Source: Chaetomium olivaceum (lineage: Eukaryota; Ascomycota; Sordariomycetes; Sordariales; Chaetomiaceae). From it: a stretch of 64,000 bases of DNA. Below the pieces are notes generated by a model, which did no database searches, was not told where the DNA came from, and was given only the letters and a program-made list of their open reading frames with translations. The DNA lies in NCBI GenBank assembly GCA_039881045.1, contig JAYWVB010000011.1, positions 620,001 through 684,000 of the forward strand. The letters are read 5' to 3'. Every line of letters begins with the position of its first letter. Positions within the stretch are counted from its first letter, which is position 1. Both the position numbers and the translations under genes were made by a program. This document shows positions 55,403 through 64,000 of this stretch, in pieces.

Positions 55403-56398
55403 TTAACGGTGCCCTGCTTCTTCTATTTCCTCCGCACCATTATTCATCCACCCATTTTGCGCCCGGGAGCCCGGCTCGTCAGCCTGCTCTACCTGTAGGG
55501 CGCCGCTCATCATTGGCTCTCCTTGGGGGTGCCATTCTCGGGAGCCTTGTCCCCATGATAGTTGTGTACCATTGATTTTCGGTTGTCCGCCGTTTGTCCA
55601 CGGCTGACCACTTGTTTCAGGCTGGCCGTCATGTTGAATAGCGTTCAGTCCGTATTGGTCACCGTTCAGTCCATGTTGACCACCGGCCAGTCTCGGTTGG
55701 CCACCATTGATTTCCGAATAGTCGCCGTTGTGCATCACTGGATGGCCGCCGTGGATTTCCTGCTCGCCACCGTTGAACCCAATCTGGCCACCGTTAATCC
55801 CCCAGTGGCCATCGTTGATTCCCTGATGGTCACCGGTCTCCGTTGCCAGATAACTACCGTTGGTTCCCGCATGACCGTCGTTGGTTCTTAGTTCACCGTT
55901 GCTTATCAGCCGAAACTCCACAGACCCCCCATCTTGCGTGAATTGCCTCAAGTATGCCAACTGAGACAAGGTGAGAGCACGGTACCCGGAAGGGAGCGCC
56001 GGCGTGCAGCCCGGGACGGGTGCGTCGTGAGCAAGACGGTTGTAAATATATCCGCAGGGGGCGTGTTCGTAAGCTCCGCCGTTCCGGCTCTCGAGAGATT
56101 GATTCGATCGTATGGCAACGCCTTCGACGTAGTTAATGATCACCGGTTCGGCGAAGAAATAGTTGTGGTCCCCAGGCGTTGTTGCGCCGTAGGTTCCGTG
56201 GCCGATGTAATTGATTGTGACTGGGCCGAAGTAGTGGTGGTCTTTCGACCCGCGGAAGAACGGGCGGACAAACCAGTTGATCGTGACGGGGCCAAAGTAC
56301 CAGTTCTCCTCTGACTGAAAAAGCGGTTCGGCGCTACCCCCATCATAGGTGATAATGGTGTGACCGTAGTGCGTATGGGCAGTTCCTGCGCGGTCGGC
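55403..56398 (-). CDS. Orphan with YFGPVTIN motifs and Gly/Asn-rich repeats
   Basis: Not recognised. One open frame from about 56398 (after a TAG that may be part of a CACCTAG acceptor) to the stop at 55403. The N-terminal part has three similar segments: NWYFGPVTINWFVRPFF, HHYFGPVTINYIGHGTYG and HNYFFAEPVIINYVEG. A middle part, YRALTLSQLAYLRQFTQDGG, is followed by about 130 residues of imperfect 7-9-aa repeats of the NGGQ/NGDY/HGGH type, then an EEIEEAGHR end. No ATG lies in this frame before the repeats, so a 5' exon is probably missing; 5' end uncertain. No signal peptide or membrane helix can be judged. Confidence 0.45.
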   Translation of the reverse strand, partial: ADRAGTAHTHYGHTIITYDGGSAEPLFQSEENWYFGPVTINWFVRPFFRGSKDHHYFGPVTINYIGHGTYGATTPGDHNYFFAEPVIINYVEGVAIRSNQSLESRNGGAYEHAPCGYIYNRLAHDAPVPGCTPALPSGYRALTLSQLAYLRQFTQDGGSVEFRLISNGELRTNDGHAGTNGSYLATETGDHQGINDGHWGINGGQIGFNGGEQEIHGGHPVMHNGDYSEINGGQPRLAGGQHGLNGDQYGLNAIQHDGQPETSGQPWTNGGQPKINGTQLSWGQGSREWHPQGEPMMSGALQVEQADEPGSRAQNGWMNNGAEEIEEAGHR

Positions 56399-56891
56399 TG
56401 CGATCTAGGTGCCGGGCCGCCACATGTCTGCTTGGTTTGATGACGGATTGTGGTGGGTGTTGGAAGGTGAGCGAGGGGTTATGTGTTTCAAGTAGGGTAG
56501 ATATGTAGGTTGTTGTTTAGCTGAGCAAAGTTGAAATATTGATGGAGATGGAGGGACTAAGAAACCCCTACCTGAAGGTAATCGAGGCCGACTTCCATCC
56601 CAAGCGGCAATAACGGAAAGAACGAACTGTCATGACTGCGTGAAATGACGCTCTTGATCTGGCACGCTGCGCCAAGGCGACACTTCCCTTGAAAACTGCT
56701 GGACACACGGCGAACTCTGGAGCGGCTTTCCCGTTGACATCCTGAAAAGCGGCAAAAGCTTAGATCATAACGAACCGTCAGACTCCCCGGGGCCGGACAT
56801 CTTATTACGACATCAACAATCTAAAACCAAACGCTCGCGTGCTCGTGGTACCACCGGCTAATACCAAGCCCTGACCCCAACCGTCCATATC

Positions 56892-56926
<35 letters not shown>

Positions 56927-56972
56927 CTATTTTCCCTCTCCATCAATTCCCCCCAATCAAGCAATCCCCACC
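56399..56972. other. Intergenic region with (AC)n microsatellite
   Basis: Holds the likely 5' part of the orphan above and the (AC)15 tract at 56895-56924. No other gene. Confidence 0.4.
56895..56924. repeat. (AC)15 microsatellite
   Basis: Uninterrupted AC dinucleotides over 30 bp, just downstream of the CEF1 stop. Confidence 0.95.
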
Positions 56973-59383
56973 CTACGCCCTCTCCCCAACAGCAATCCTC
57001 AACTCCTCCAACTCAGCCCTGACCCCCCGATACAGCTCCTGCGCCTCCCTCTCCCGCGTACTCACAAACGCCACTTCCGCCCTTAGGGCCGCCAGCCGTT
57101 GCTGAATAGCCTGCTGCTCGCTGGCCTCCAGGATCTTGAACCCGGCCAGCGCGTTGCGGGCCTTTTCGAGCGCGCCGTGCGCCTCGCCGACCTTGTTGCG
57201 CAGCATCTCGGCACGGTTCTTGTACCCGCCGAGGTGCAGCCCGAGTTTCTTTTCGAGCTTGTTGCCTTTTTCGGCTGAGGACAGGAGGGCGTCGACGGCG
57301 GACTAGGAAAAGGAGTTAGCGTGTGTGTGTGATGATGGAGGGGTGGAGGGAAAGCGGATGGGGGAGGGGGCTTACATCGAGAGCGGACTTCATGATGGAG
57401 ACCTGGTCGTCCTCGTCATCGTCGTCGTAGCAGCCGAGTCCAAGGAGCAGGGTTGCTATTCTCCTTGTTCCATACAGCCTCGATTTCTTCGGGCTTCAGC
57501 TGGTCCTTCATTTCGAGAAGGACTTGAAGATGGGCTTCTGCCAGTGCAGAGTCGTCCATTTGAGGGAGGGGAACCGGCTTGGTTGCAGGAGCACCAGCAA
57601 GCGGGTATCTGCTCGCGTCGTGTGCAATGAGCAGAGCCGCCTCGCGAGCAACAAGAGCTTGGGCCGGGTCTTCGACCTCGGACGCTGCTCGTACAAGCTC
57701 GTTGTAGTCGACTGCTATTGCTCGCGGCAGGTCTCGCTGCATCACCTGCGTTCGTCGCTTGCGCTCTAGCATTTCCTGGGCCTCGCGGATCTCCCGTTCT
57801 CTCCGGTCGCGTTCCGCGGCATCCTCCTCCCTTTGCTCAGCTGTCATGGGTTCCTGTTGGTCTTCTGGCAGTTCCAATTCCCACTCCGTCTCCTTGGGCT
57901 TGGGCAAGGCGGCGAGGCGCTGCTTGAGTTGATGGCGCAGAGATAGATCCCGCATCCTGATGTCTGCTGGAGTTCCCCCGACCATATCCATATCCTTGTC
58001 GGCCGCATTCAGAGCAAAAGTATCGCGAGGCGTACGGAGCGGTGTTTGCCCAACCCGAAGGGGTGTCGCGCCAACCCCGTTAGCAGCGGACCGAAGAGGC
58101 GTTGCCAAGGGGTTCGGTGTAGAAACAACATGCTTCCGAGGCGCGACTGATTCGAATCCTGTAGACCCAGCTCCCTCGTGGAGAGGTGTGTTCTCACCAC
58201 CCAGCAAGGATGACTGGGTCTGTGTCAATGCCCGGATGTTACGGATCTCGTTCGCGATGTGGTCCTCCTGAGCCGGCGCAAGGGGTGTCCTGATCGGCGC
58301 GTTGGTGTTAAGTGCCGAGTAGTTCCCTACTAACCCTCGGGTGGCATCATTATCGCTGTCACGGGCTGACGCGCTCGCCCGCTCGCCAATCATGCCCATC
58401 TTGACGATTTCCTCTAGTTCCCCTTCACCGACCTGCGGCGCTGGTAGCGAGAGAGCCTTCCGCTTGCTGCTTTGTTCAGCTTCGCGGATTTTTTGCATCT
58501 GGCCGGCCTTAATAGCAGCCTGGGTAGACGCCGACGGCCCGTCCTTCTCGTTCTTCCTCCGCTTCCGGTCGACATCACCGTCCTCTTCCCCTTTCCGCTT
58601 GTTGCCGACCTGTTGCTTTTTTGGGTCGAAATGGCTTCGCTGGAACTCGTTGCGCGAGATTTCGTCGGTGGTGTCGTAAAATCCTGGTACCGCCTTCTTC
58701 TCAAATGGAATGTCGGCATTGTAGTCCATCTGCCCCTTTTTGCGCGTCGTGACCTTGATGTTGATACCGGCCGTCTTGAGCTCCCTCCGCTTCTGCAACG
58801 CGGCCAGCCGTCGCGACTCCTCCTGCTGTCTCTCACGAGCCTTCCTCTTCGCCTTTTTACCCTGCGTGTTGGCCAAACGGGCGCGGGCCTCGCTCAACAT
58901 CTCCTTCTCATCCTCATCGAGATCGATCGTGTCGGGCCGGGCGGGCTTCGTCTCGGGATCGGGGTCAACCTCGCCTGGGCGCAGGCGACGAACATCATCG
59001 GCGGAAGGTGCTTGAGTCTCGCCGCCTTCCGGGCCCATCAAACCCAAGGAGGATCCTTCCCGCTGCTCGGCCTCATCGAGGAGGCGCTGGTACCGCTCGA
59101 GGCATTGGTTGGCGGTGCGACCGACGATGGGGGCGATGGTGCGCCATTGTGTGGGCATCAACTTGGCGAGATGCAGCAACTTCTCATCCTCCTCCTTGCT
59201 CCACTCAATCTTCTTGATGCTGGGGTCGAGCCATTCGTTCCACCGGGCCTTGCATTGTTTCGGCGTCTTGCGCGCCAGCAGCGACGACACGCGCGCCCAC
59301 TGATTCAGCCCATATTTGCTAACGGATGCCTTGAGAATTTCATCCTCGATGTTGGTCCACACGCCTCCCTTGACGACAGGCAT
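56973..59383 (-). CDS. CEF1: Pre-mRNA splicing factor CEF1/CDC5 (one frameshift)
   Basis: Core subunit of the Prp19/NineTeen complex that activates the spliceosome; nuclear. Start MPVVKGGVWTNIEDEILKAS (59383) opens two Myb repeats (about residues 5-105: WTNIEDEIL, QWARVSSLLARKTPKQCKARW, EWSKEEDEKLLHLAKLMPTQWR). Then come the basic KKAKRKARERQQEESRRLA, a long disordered middle, and the LRHQLKQRLAALPKPKETEWELELP region. The frame ends at 57416 after NKENSNPAPW, but the next frame reads GLGCYDDDDEDDQVSIMKSALD to a GTAAGC donor (57375). Exon 57302-56973 then adds the CDC5 C-terminus: KLEKKLGLHLGGYKNRAEML and REREAQELYRGVRAELEELR. One surplus base near 57440-57455 explains the break. About 780 aa, normal for the family. 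As CEF1 is essential in yeasts, an indel error is the likeliest cause. Confidence 0.92.
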
Positions 59384-59703
59384 CTTTGATGGTTGATGTC
59401 GTGTGATGTTTGGTGATGAAAATCGTGGCGCGGGTTGAACTCTCTCGACTGGATTTGGGGTTGCGGCAGGCAGTGTGGGGGTTGATTGGTTAGGATACAA
59501 TCCCCGACCCACTCAAATTCGAGTCCGCATGCTCCAGGTCGCGTTCCGTGCGATAGCTTCAAACTTGTGAGATCATTCAACCTGGAGCAAGCAGGTTAAC
59601 CAAAGTATTGCGCAATCACAATAAATCAATTGAGAAACTCTTTTTGAAAGAAAATCGTCCCACTTAGGATCAAACACTGCTTTTTCATTATTTGCGTCAC
59701 ACA
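59384..59703. promoter_or_regulatory. Bidirectional promoter, CEF1 and BRE2
   Basis: 320 bp between divergent starts of two conserved nuclear genes. No TATA box noted, as is common for housekeeping genes. Confidence 0.5.
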
Positions 59704-61382
59704 ATGGCATCAGAGGCAGCCTCCCCCCAGCGGGAGCCTACACCCTCTGGCTTCCCCTCCTCTCTCCCCCAGAAGCGCTCCCTCGAAGATGACCACAGCC
59801 CGGCCGTATCATCACCGTTAAATCCAGAACCGAAGACCCAGAAAGTTCAGGTACAGATCGACGATAGCCAAGTCATGGCGCGCGAGAAGAGAACCAAGAA
59901 AGAATCCCTTAAAAAGAGGGAATCCAAGGGCGCTCCCGAAAGTGCCAGATCGACACCTGATCCGAAGCTGCGAGAAGCTCCAGGCGAGCTGGCGCCGAAT
60001 CGGTACAAGCTCGCCCATCCTAAACCGACCGACTTCGAGCTGTCCAAAGGCCCGGTCTTCCAGAGTCACCATGATGTACAGGACTCGGAAGGGAGGACAA
60101 TCGAATTCGTGGAGACGACAGATCAGTAAGTGTTCGGCACTCTCTCTTATATTCTCATGACACTAACATTTGCAGCGTTTACAACAAAAAAAGCTTTCAC
60201 TACACCCACTGTATCGCCGACCCCGCCTTCCCATCCATGTTCTACTACCGAAATACCGAGCCGCCGCCGTTTGGGGCCCACATAGCCTTCGAGGATGCTG
60301 CATCACACATGTTTTTCACACGAGATGGAATGCACGTTACTTCGGACAAAGGCTTCCGTATGACGCGGGCCAACGTGGCTGTCCGCGAGGGACGATGGTA
60401 TTGGGAATGCAAGGTCACCCGGGGAATATTGAAGGAGCGGAAGGAAGGCGATCCTGAATCACACGGCCATATCCGAGTGGGCTTTGCGAGGAGGGAAGCA
60501 TCCCTGGACGCGCCGGTTGGGTTTGATGCATACAGCTATGGCATCAGGGATGTGGCGGGACAGAAGGTACACATGTCACGACCGAAGGACTTCTTCCCGC
60601 CGGGTGAGGACATCAAGGAAGGGGACGTGATCGGGATGGAGATCCAACTACCGTCGGAGCGCCTTCAGCGAAAGATTGTACAAGGACAATACAACCCCGC
60701 CATCGACCTCGCCGATGAAGAGTCTGAGCATGCCCCAGAGGCGCCAAACATCATCCGCGACCGCATCCCGATTCGGTTCAAGGCTCATATCTACTTTGAG
60801 AAGATCGATTACCACACGACTAAGGAGCTTGAGGATTTGATGAACCCGTCGCCTATGGGGCCAGGACACAGTCACCGGGAACCAAATCCGAATCACCCAG
60901 TTCCGGCATTGCGCACGCTACCAAATTCGTGCGTCAAAGTCTACAAGAACGGTGTGTTCATGGGGACACCATGGACAGATCTCTTGGCGTTTCTTCCGCC
61001 GGCTTCGAGGCAGGCGCAGCAGACGGGCGGGCGCGAGGCGCTCGATGACGGGACATTGGGCTACTATCCGGCCGTGAGCGTCTTCCGGGGCGGTGCAGTT
61101 GAGGTTAACTTTGGACCCAACTTCTGGTACCCGCCACCGGCCGAGGATACAGAGATGGGGGATGTCGATGGGCCGTTGCCAAAGAAAATCGAGAAACTAC
61201 GGGCGATCAGTGAGCGCTACGACGACCAGATCGTGGAGGATATTGTTTACGACATCGTAGACGAGGTCGGGTTTTGGATGCAGGATGGCCAGAAGGTCAT
61301 TGACCGGTCGGTTCGGGACGAGAAGGCTGAGGCAGTGGCGCCCGGGAGAGACGAGATCAAGGAGCTGGTCCAGGACGACTGA
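59704..61382 (+). CDS. BRE2: COMPASS subunit BRE2/ASH2-like (SPRY domain)
   Basis: Subunit of the Set1/COMPASS H3K4 methyltransferase complex, nuclear. Exons 59704-60125 and 60176-61382 (GTAAGT..TTTGCAG) give 542 aa. The N-terminus (1-100) is disordered and basic (REKRTKKESLKKRESKG). The SPRY domain starts near FHYTHCIADPAFPSMFYYRN and includes GMHVTSDKGFRMTRANVAVR, GRWYWECKVTRG, GHIRVGFARREASLDAPVGF, SYGIRDVAGQKVH and GDVIGMEIQLP. A fungal insert follows, then SCVKVYKNGVFMGTPWTDL, GYYPAVSVFRGGAVEVNFGP and FWYPPP. The C-terminal helix RYDDQIVEDIVYDIVDEV matches the SDI-type segment that binds DPY30. Shares a promoter region with CEF1. Frame intact. Confidence 0.93.
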
Positions 61383-61448
61383 AGAGGATGAAAACGACCA
61401 TATGATATCAACGCTAGCTATGGAAACACATGTCATCATTAGGGTATC

Positions 61449-62732
61449 TCACGATCGCGGGCTCTCGGTAGGCGGGTCCACCACCACCAATGCACTCGAC
61501 ATCCCTTCCTCGGCCTCCTCCAACTTGTCCTGCTCAACCACGACTTCCTTCCCCGCCGCCTCCCCATCCTCCGCCCTTTCACCAGCCGCCTCCCTCTCCA
61601 TCTTCTCCCTCTCCTCCTTCCCCCGCTTATGGAAATACCACAGCACAAAAAGCAACAAAAACACCGCCACACTCCACAGCACGTTCATCCCCACAAACGC
61701 CGGCCACCTCAGCTTCAGCGCGTTCACGATCGCCTTCAGCATGCTCTTCACAATCGCCGGCGTGAGCACCAAATCCCCCAAATTCTTCGGCACCAAAAAC
61801 CTCGCCAACCCCTCCGCGCCCGTATCACGCTTCAACCCTTGCGCCTCCGCGGCCGCCGCCAACACCTCCGGCCCCAGGGAAGCCGTCAGTTTCTTGGGCA
61901 GCTGGGTGACCAGCTTCTGCATCGACGACGGCAGCTTCTCGAAGCCGCGCTTCAGCACGTCGTTGCGCCCGTCCAGCAGCGCCGTGAGGTCGTCGACGGC
62001 GGTCGGCGCGCCGCGCATCACGTCTTTGAGCACGACCACGAATTGCCGGAGGAGGGATTGCACCTCGGCGGAGGCGGCGAGCGCGGCGGTTTTGGTTTTG
62101 CTAGGTGCTGCTGGCACGGTGGTGGTGGCGTCTTTGGAGGTGCCCTCCGCCGTGGTGGTGGTGGTGGTGGTGTCAGATGTGTCGGTGGGTTCGATGCCGA
62201 GGCGGGCGAGCACGTGGTTGAGGTCGTCCCATTCGCGGTCGGCTTCCTCTGGGGGGACGGCGGCGGCCGCTGAGGGGACCGTCAGGGCGGTGGAGGTGGT
62301 GGGTTTGCGGTGGAAGAGGCGCGAGAAGCGGCTGGGCTTTTTGGTTGGTGTCGCGCTAGCGCTAGCAGCCGTGGTGGTGGTGGTGGTGGTGGTGGCAGCC
62401 GTAGATGTGGTCCCGTCTTCGGTTTTGGGCACGCAGAATGAATCGCTGTCTTCCCAGACGAGGTCGGGGGTTTTGGGGCGCGGCGGGAGAGGCGGCCGCG
62501 ATCCTTCGTCGTCGTCGTCGTCATCATCGTTTGATATCAGGCGCTCGAGGAAGCGCTCATCCTCGTGGTTGAGGAGGGGAGCCGGGCTGGCGGGAGGAAT
62601 TTCATCTGCGGCTGCGCTCTTGGCCTGCGATTGTTCGGCTGATTTGCCTGTGTCTGCCTTCTCTACTGCCTTCTCTACCACCTTCGCTGTCTTGTCTGTC
62701 TCCTTGTGTTTCTTGCTGAAAAACGGTGCCAT
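61449..62732 (-). CDS. Conserved fungal single-pass membrane protein
   Basis: Not assigned to a known function. A single-exon, 427-aa protein. The N-terminus is charged (MAPFFSKKHKETDKTAKVVEKAVEKA), followed by an acidic run (DDDDDDDE) and a PRPKTPDLVWEDSDSF motif. Thr-rich runs are encoded by GTG/GGT microsatellites on the plus strand. The folded middle (about residues 170-330) includes DREWDDLNHVLARLGIEP, EVQSLLRQFVVVLKDVMRGAPTAVDDL and GLARFLVPKNLGDLVLTPAIV. One membrane helix near residues 345-368 (NVLWSVAVFLLLFVLWYF) is followed by a Lys/Glu-rich tail. Tail-type anchoring with a large cytosolic N-terminus is likely. Confidence 0.75.
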   Translation of the reverse strand: MAPFFSKKHKETDKTAKVVEKAVEKADTGKSAEQSQAKSAAADEIPPASPAPLLNHEDERFLERLISNDDDDDDDEGSRPPLPPRPKTPDLVWEDSDSFCVPKTEDGTTSTAATTTTTTTTAASASATPTKKPSRFSRLFHRKPTTSTALTVPSAAAAVPPEEADREWDDLNHVLARLGIEPTDTSDTTTTTTTAEGTSKDATTTVPAAPSKTKTAALAASAEVQSLLRQFVVVLKDVMRGAPTAVDDLTALLDGRNDVLKRGFEKLPSSMQKLVTQLPKKLTASLGPEVLAAAAEAQGLKRDTGAEGLARFLVPKNLGDLVLTPAIVKSMLKAIVNALKLRWPAFVGMNVLWSVAVFLLLFVLWYFHKRGKEEREKMEREAAGERAEDGEAAGKEVVVEQDKLEEAEEGMSSALVVVDPPTESPRS

Positions 62733-63063
62733 TGTGAGTTGTGCGATGTCTGGTTAAGGGAGGGGTTTCCGGGGCTGAAGGTGAGGCGGGGAGGTTTCTA
62801 CAAGCTCACCCATTTGCAGCTGCATGTCTGCGCCGTCATTCCACTGCTCTGTCGCCCGCCATCGCGTCCCATCGGCTGTTGGCCAAGAGGCCTCGTACAT
62901 GCCAAGCATTGCACCGCCACAAATATCCCGCCACAGTGATGTCATGAAACAACAAAACTTTGTGATTGTTCATCCGATCTCTGTTGTGGCTAGTGCAGTT
63001 GCTGCTGCCGGGTATCATGATACATCGTTACATCCCATAGCACTTCGTAGTGGCTTTTAGCAA
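62733..63063. other. Intergenic region
   Basis: About 330 bp between the membrane-protein start and the NSE1 stop; promoter of the former. No gene. Confidence 0.4.
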
Positions 63064-63076
63064 TCAGTCTTCTTCT

Positions 63077-63108
<32 letters not shown>

Positions 63109-64000
63109 GACAGGCTCAGCAACTTGACTTCGCCTCCCCTTCTTGCCCCTCCCCCTCTGGAATCCAGACCTTGATGTGACAGCCCTCTCCCCCACGTAGT
63201 GATTCCCTTCCCAAGGCGTACTGCACTTGGGGCACTTCCGCTCGCTCCTCGTCCGCCAGAATCCATCCTCACAAATGTCGTGCAAACCGAACAGTGCAGT
63301 CAGGCTCGTTGCAGCGCTGCCCATACGTGACGATCTCCTTGCAGGCCTCGCAGAACTTGATGCGCTGCCACTCGGCCTCGGCATCCGGGTCGTTGTACGT
63401 CGCCATCAACCACGACCACAACTCCATCAGCGCCCGCGGCGTCAGGCTGTAAAACCCGTCCCGCGATTTGTCCAGCCACCCCTCGGCCACCAGGCTCGCT
63501 AGCAGCGAGAGCACCTCGGAGTGTTTCAGCCCTCGGCTGGCCGCCGCCATGCCATCTCCCCCCTCCCCATCACCGTCTCCCATCTCACTATCCCCATCCC
63601 CACCCCCGTTCTGAGTATTACCGTTGGTGCCGTTCCCATGCATACCACTCTCCCTTCTCGCCGGCGGCTTCGACACCCTCAACGCCTGGCCCTCATCCAC
63701 CGCCATGACCTCCATGCGCGGGGTATTGTACTGCTCAAACATGGCATCCAACAACCGCTTGATATAAGCAACCTCCTCCGGGTTGCGGGCAGTAGCCATC
63801 TGAGTTGCCGGATCGCTGTGGGCGTTGATGAAAGCCCACACGCGCTCGCCGCCGCCGCGCACCTGGTCGCGCATGTTGCGGATGTCGTAGTCCAGCGGCT
63901 CGACGGCCTCGCGCGCGCTGCGGATGAAGTTTTCGAAGTCGGTCATGGTGATGGACTGGGGGTCGACGGCGTCGGGGTCGGCGGAGTCGGGGTCTTCGAG
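63064..64000 (-). CDS. NSE1: SMC5/6 complex subunit NSE1, RING-like (partial at window edge, one frameshift)
   Basis: RING-like subunit of the SMC5/6 DNA-repair complex, nuclear. The frame is open to the window end upstream of the Met at 63946 (DAVDPQSIT precedes it), so the true N-terminus lies outside. Visible parts are the winged-helix region (MTDFENFIRSAREAVEPLDYDIRNM, WAFINAHSDPATQ, YIKRLLDAMFEQYNT), a Gly/Asn-rich insert, and SEVLSLLASLVAEGWLDKSRDG. The C-terminal zinc domain is FCEACKEIVTYGQRCNEPDCTVR; then the frame breaks at a T run (63284-63286 on the plus strand), and removing one T gives LHDICEDGFWRTRSERKCPKC, completing the C4HC3 pattern. The tail is basic, then poly-Glu. NSE1 normally works with NSE3 and NSE4. 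A single-base consensus error is likely. Confidence 0.9.

Noticed and set aside
56973..57393. Separate small coiled-coil gene (tubulin-cofactor-like)
   Set aside because: Its sequence matches the CDC5/CEF1 C-terminus and joins CEF1 through one base and a normal intron.
61629..62273. 214-codon plus frame and the 490-codon frame at 61285
   Set aside because: Antisense of the single-pass membrane protein.
1..64000. CRISPR array, bacterial operon or phage features
   Set aside because: Introns, branch points and gene families are eukaryotic; no spaced direct-repeat array was seen.

Overview
The window is fungal nuclear DNA, most likely from a filamentous ascomycete of the Sordariomycetes. Genes carry short introns (mostly 45-130 bp) with GT..AG borders and CTAAC-type branch points. 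The phytase, the MFS transporter and the COMPASS, splicing and SMC5/6 subunits all have the shape expected for that class. A Chaetomiaceae-type host is my guess from the resemblance of the phytase to the thermophile enzyme; I cannot name a genus.

Layout. 0.4-5.7 kb: secreted/anchored phytase, a small Gly-rich membrane protein, and a secreted intradiol dioxygenase. 5.7-10.3 kb: gene-poor, with two diverged copies of an orphan gene in a local duplication. 10.3-16 kb: MFS transporter, a long empty stretch, and an inositol monophosphatase-like gene. 16.3-18.1 kb: an apparently intact pogo/Tc1-type DNA transposon with 47-bp perfect terminal inverted repeats. 18.5-27.2 kb: a 1395-aa NLR-like gene (N-terminal domain, NACHT, two C2H2-like fingers, ankyrin repeats, C-terminal 47-aa tandem repeats) transcribed divergently from a SNF2 helicase gene. 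28.2 kb: a GPI-type Cys-rich surface protein. 29.8-38 kb: decayed region with a heme peroxidase pseudogene, a broken orphan and a 5'-truncated Tad-like LINE, then an orphan nuclear-type gene. 39-42.4 kb: secreted DUF4360 protein and a secreted thioredoxin-reductase-like flavoprotein. 43.4-49.6 kb: two orphans, an HD-hydrolase remnant, a Pol III-box sequence and a rhodopsin-domain membrane protein. 50.9-56.4 kb: broken or lineage-specific coiled-coil and repeat genes. 57-64 kb: conserved housekeeping block with CEF1/CDC5, BRE2/ASH2-like, a membrane protein and NSE1 (cut by the window end).

Two overall points. First, at least eight genes, including CEF1 and NSE1, need one-base corrections to keep the family reading frame, and several of the breaks lie in G/C or T runs. 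This looks more like consensus indel error than gene death, and it splits CEF1 into what would otherwise be called two genes. Second, the two transposons are GC-rich and lack obvious RIP damage, whereas a pseudogene near 51 kb has two C-to-T-type nonsense codons. The best candidate for new biology is the NLR/SNF2 divergent pair, because of its unusual domain string and its near-identical C-terminal repeats.
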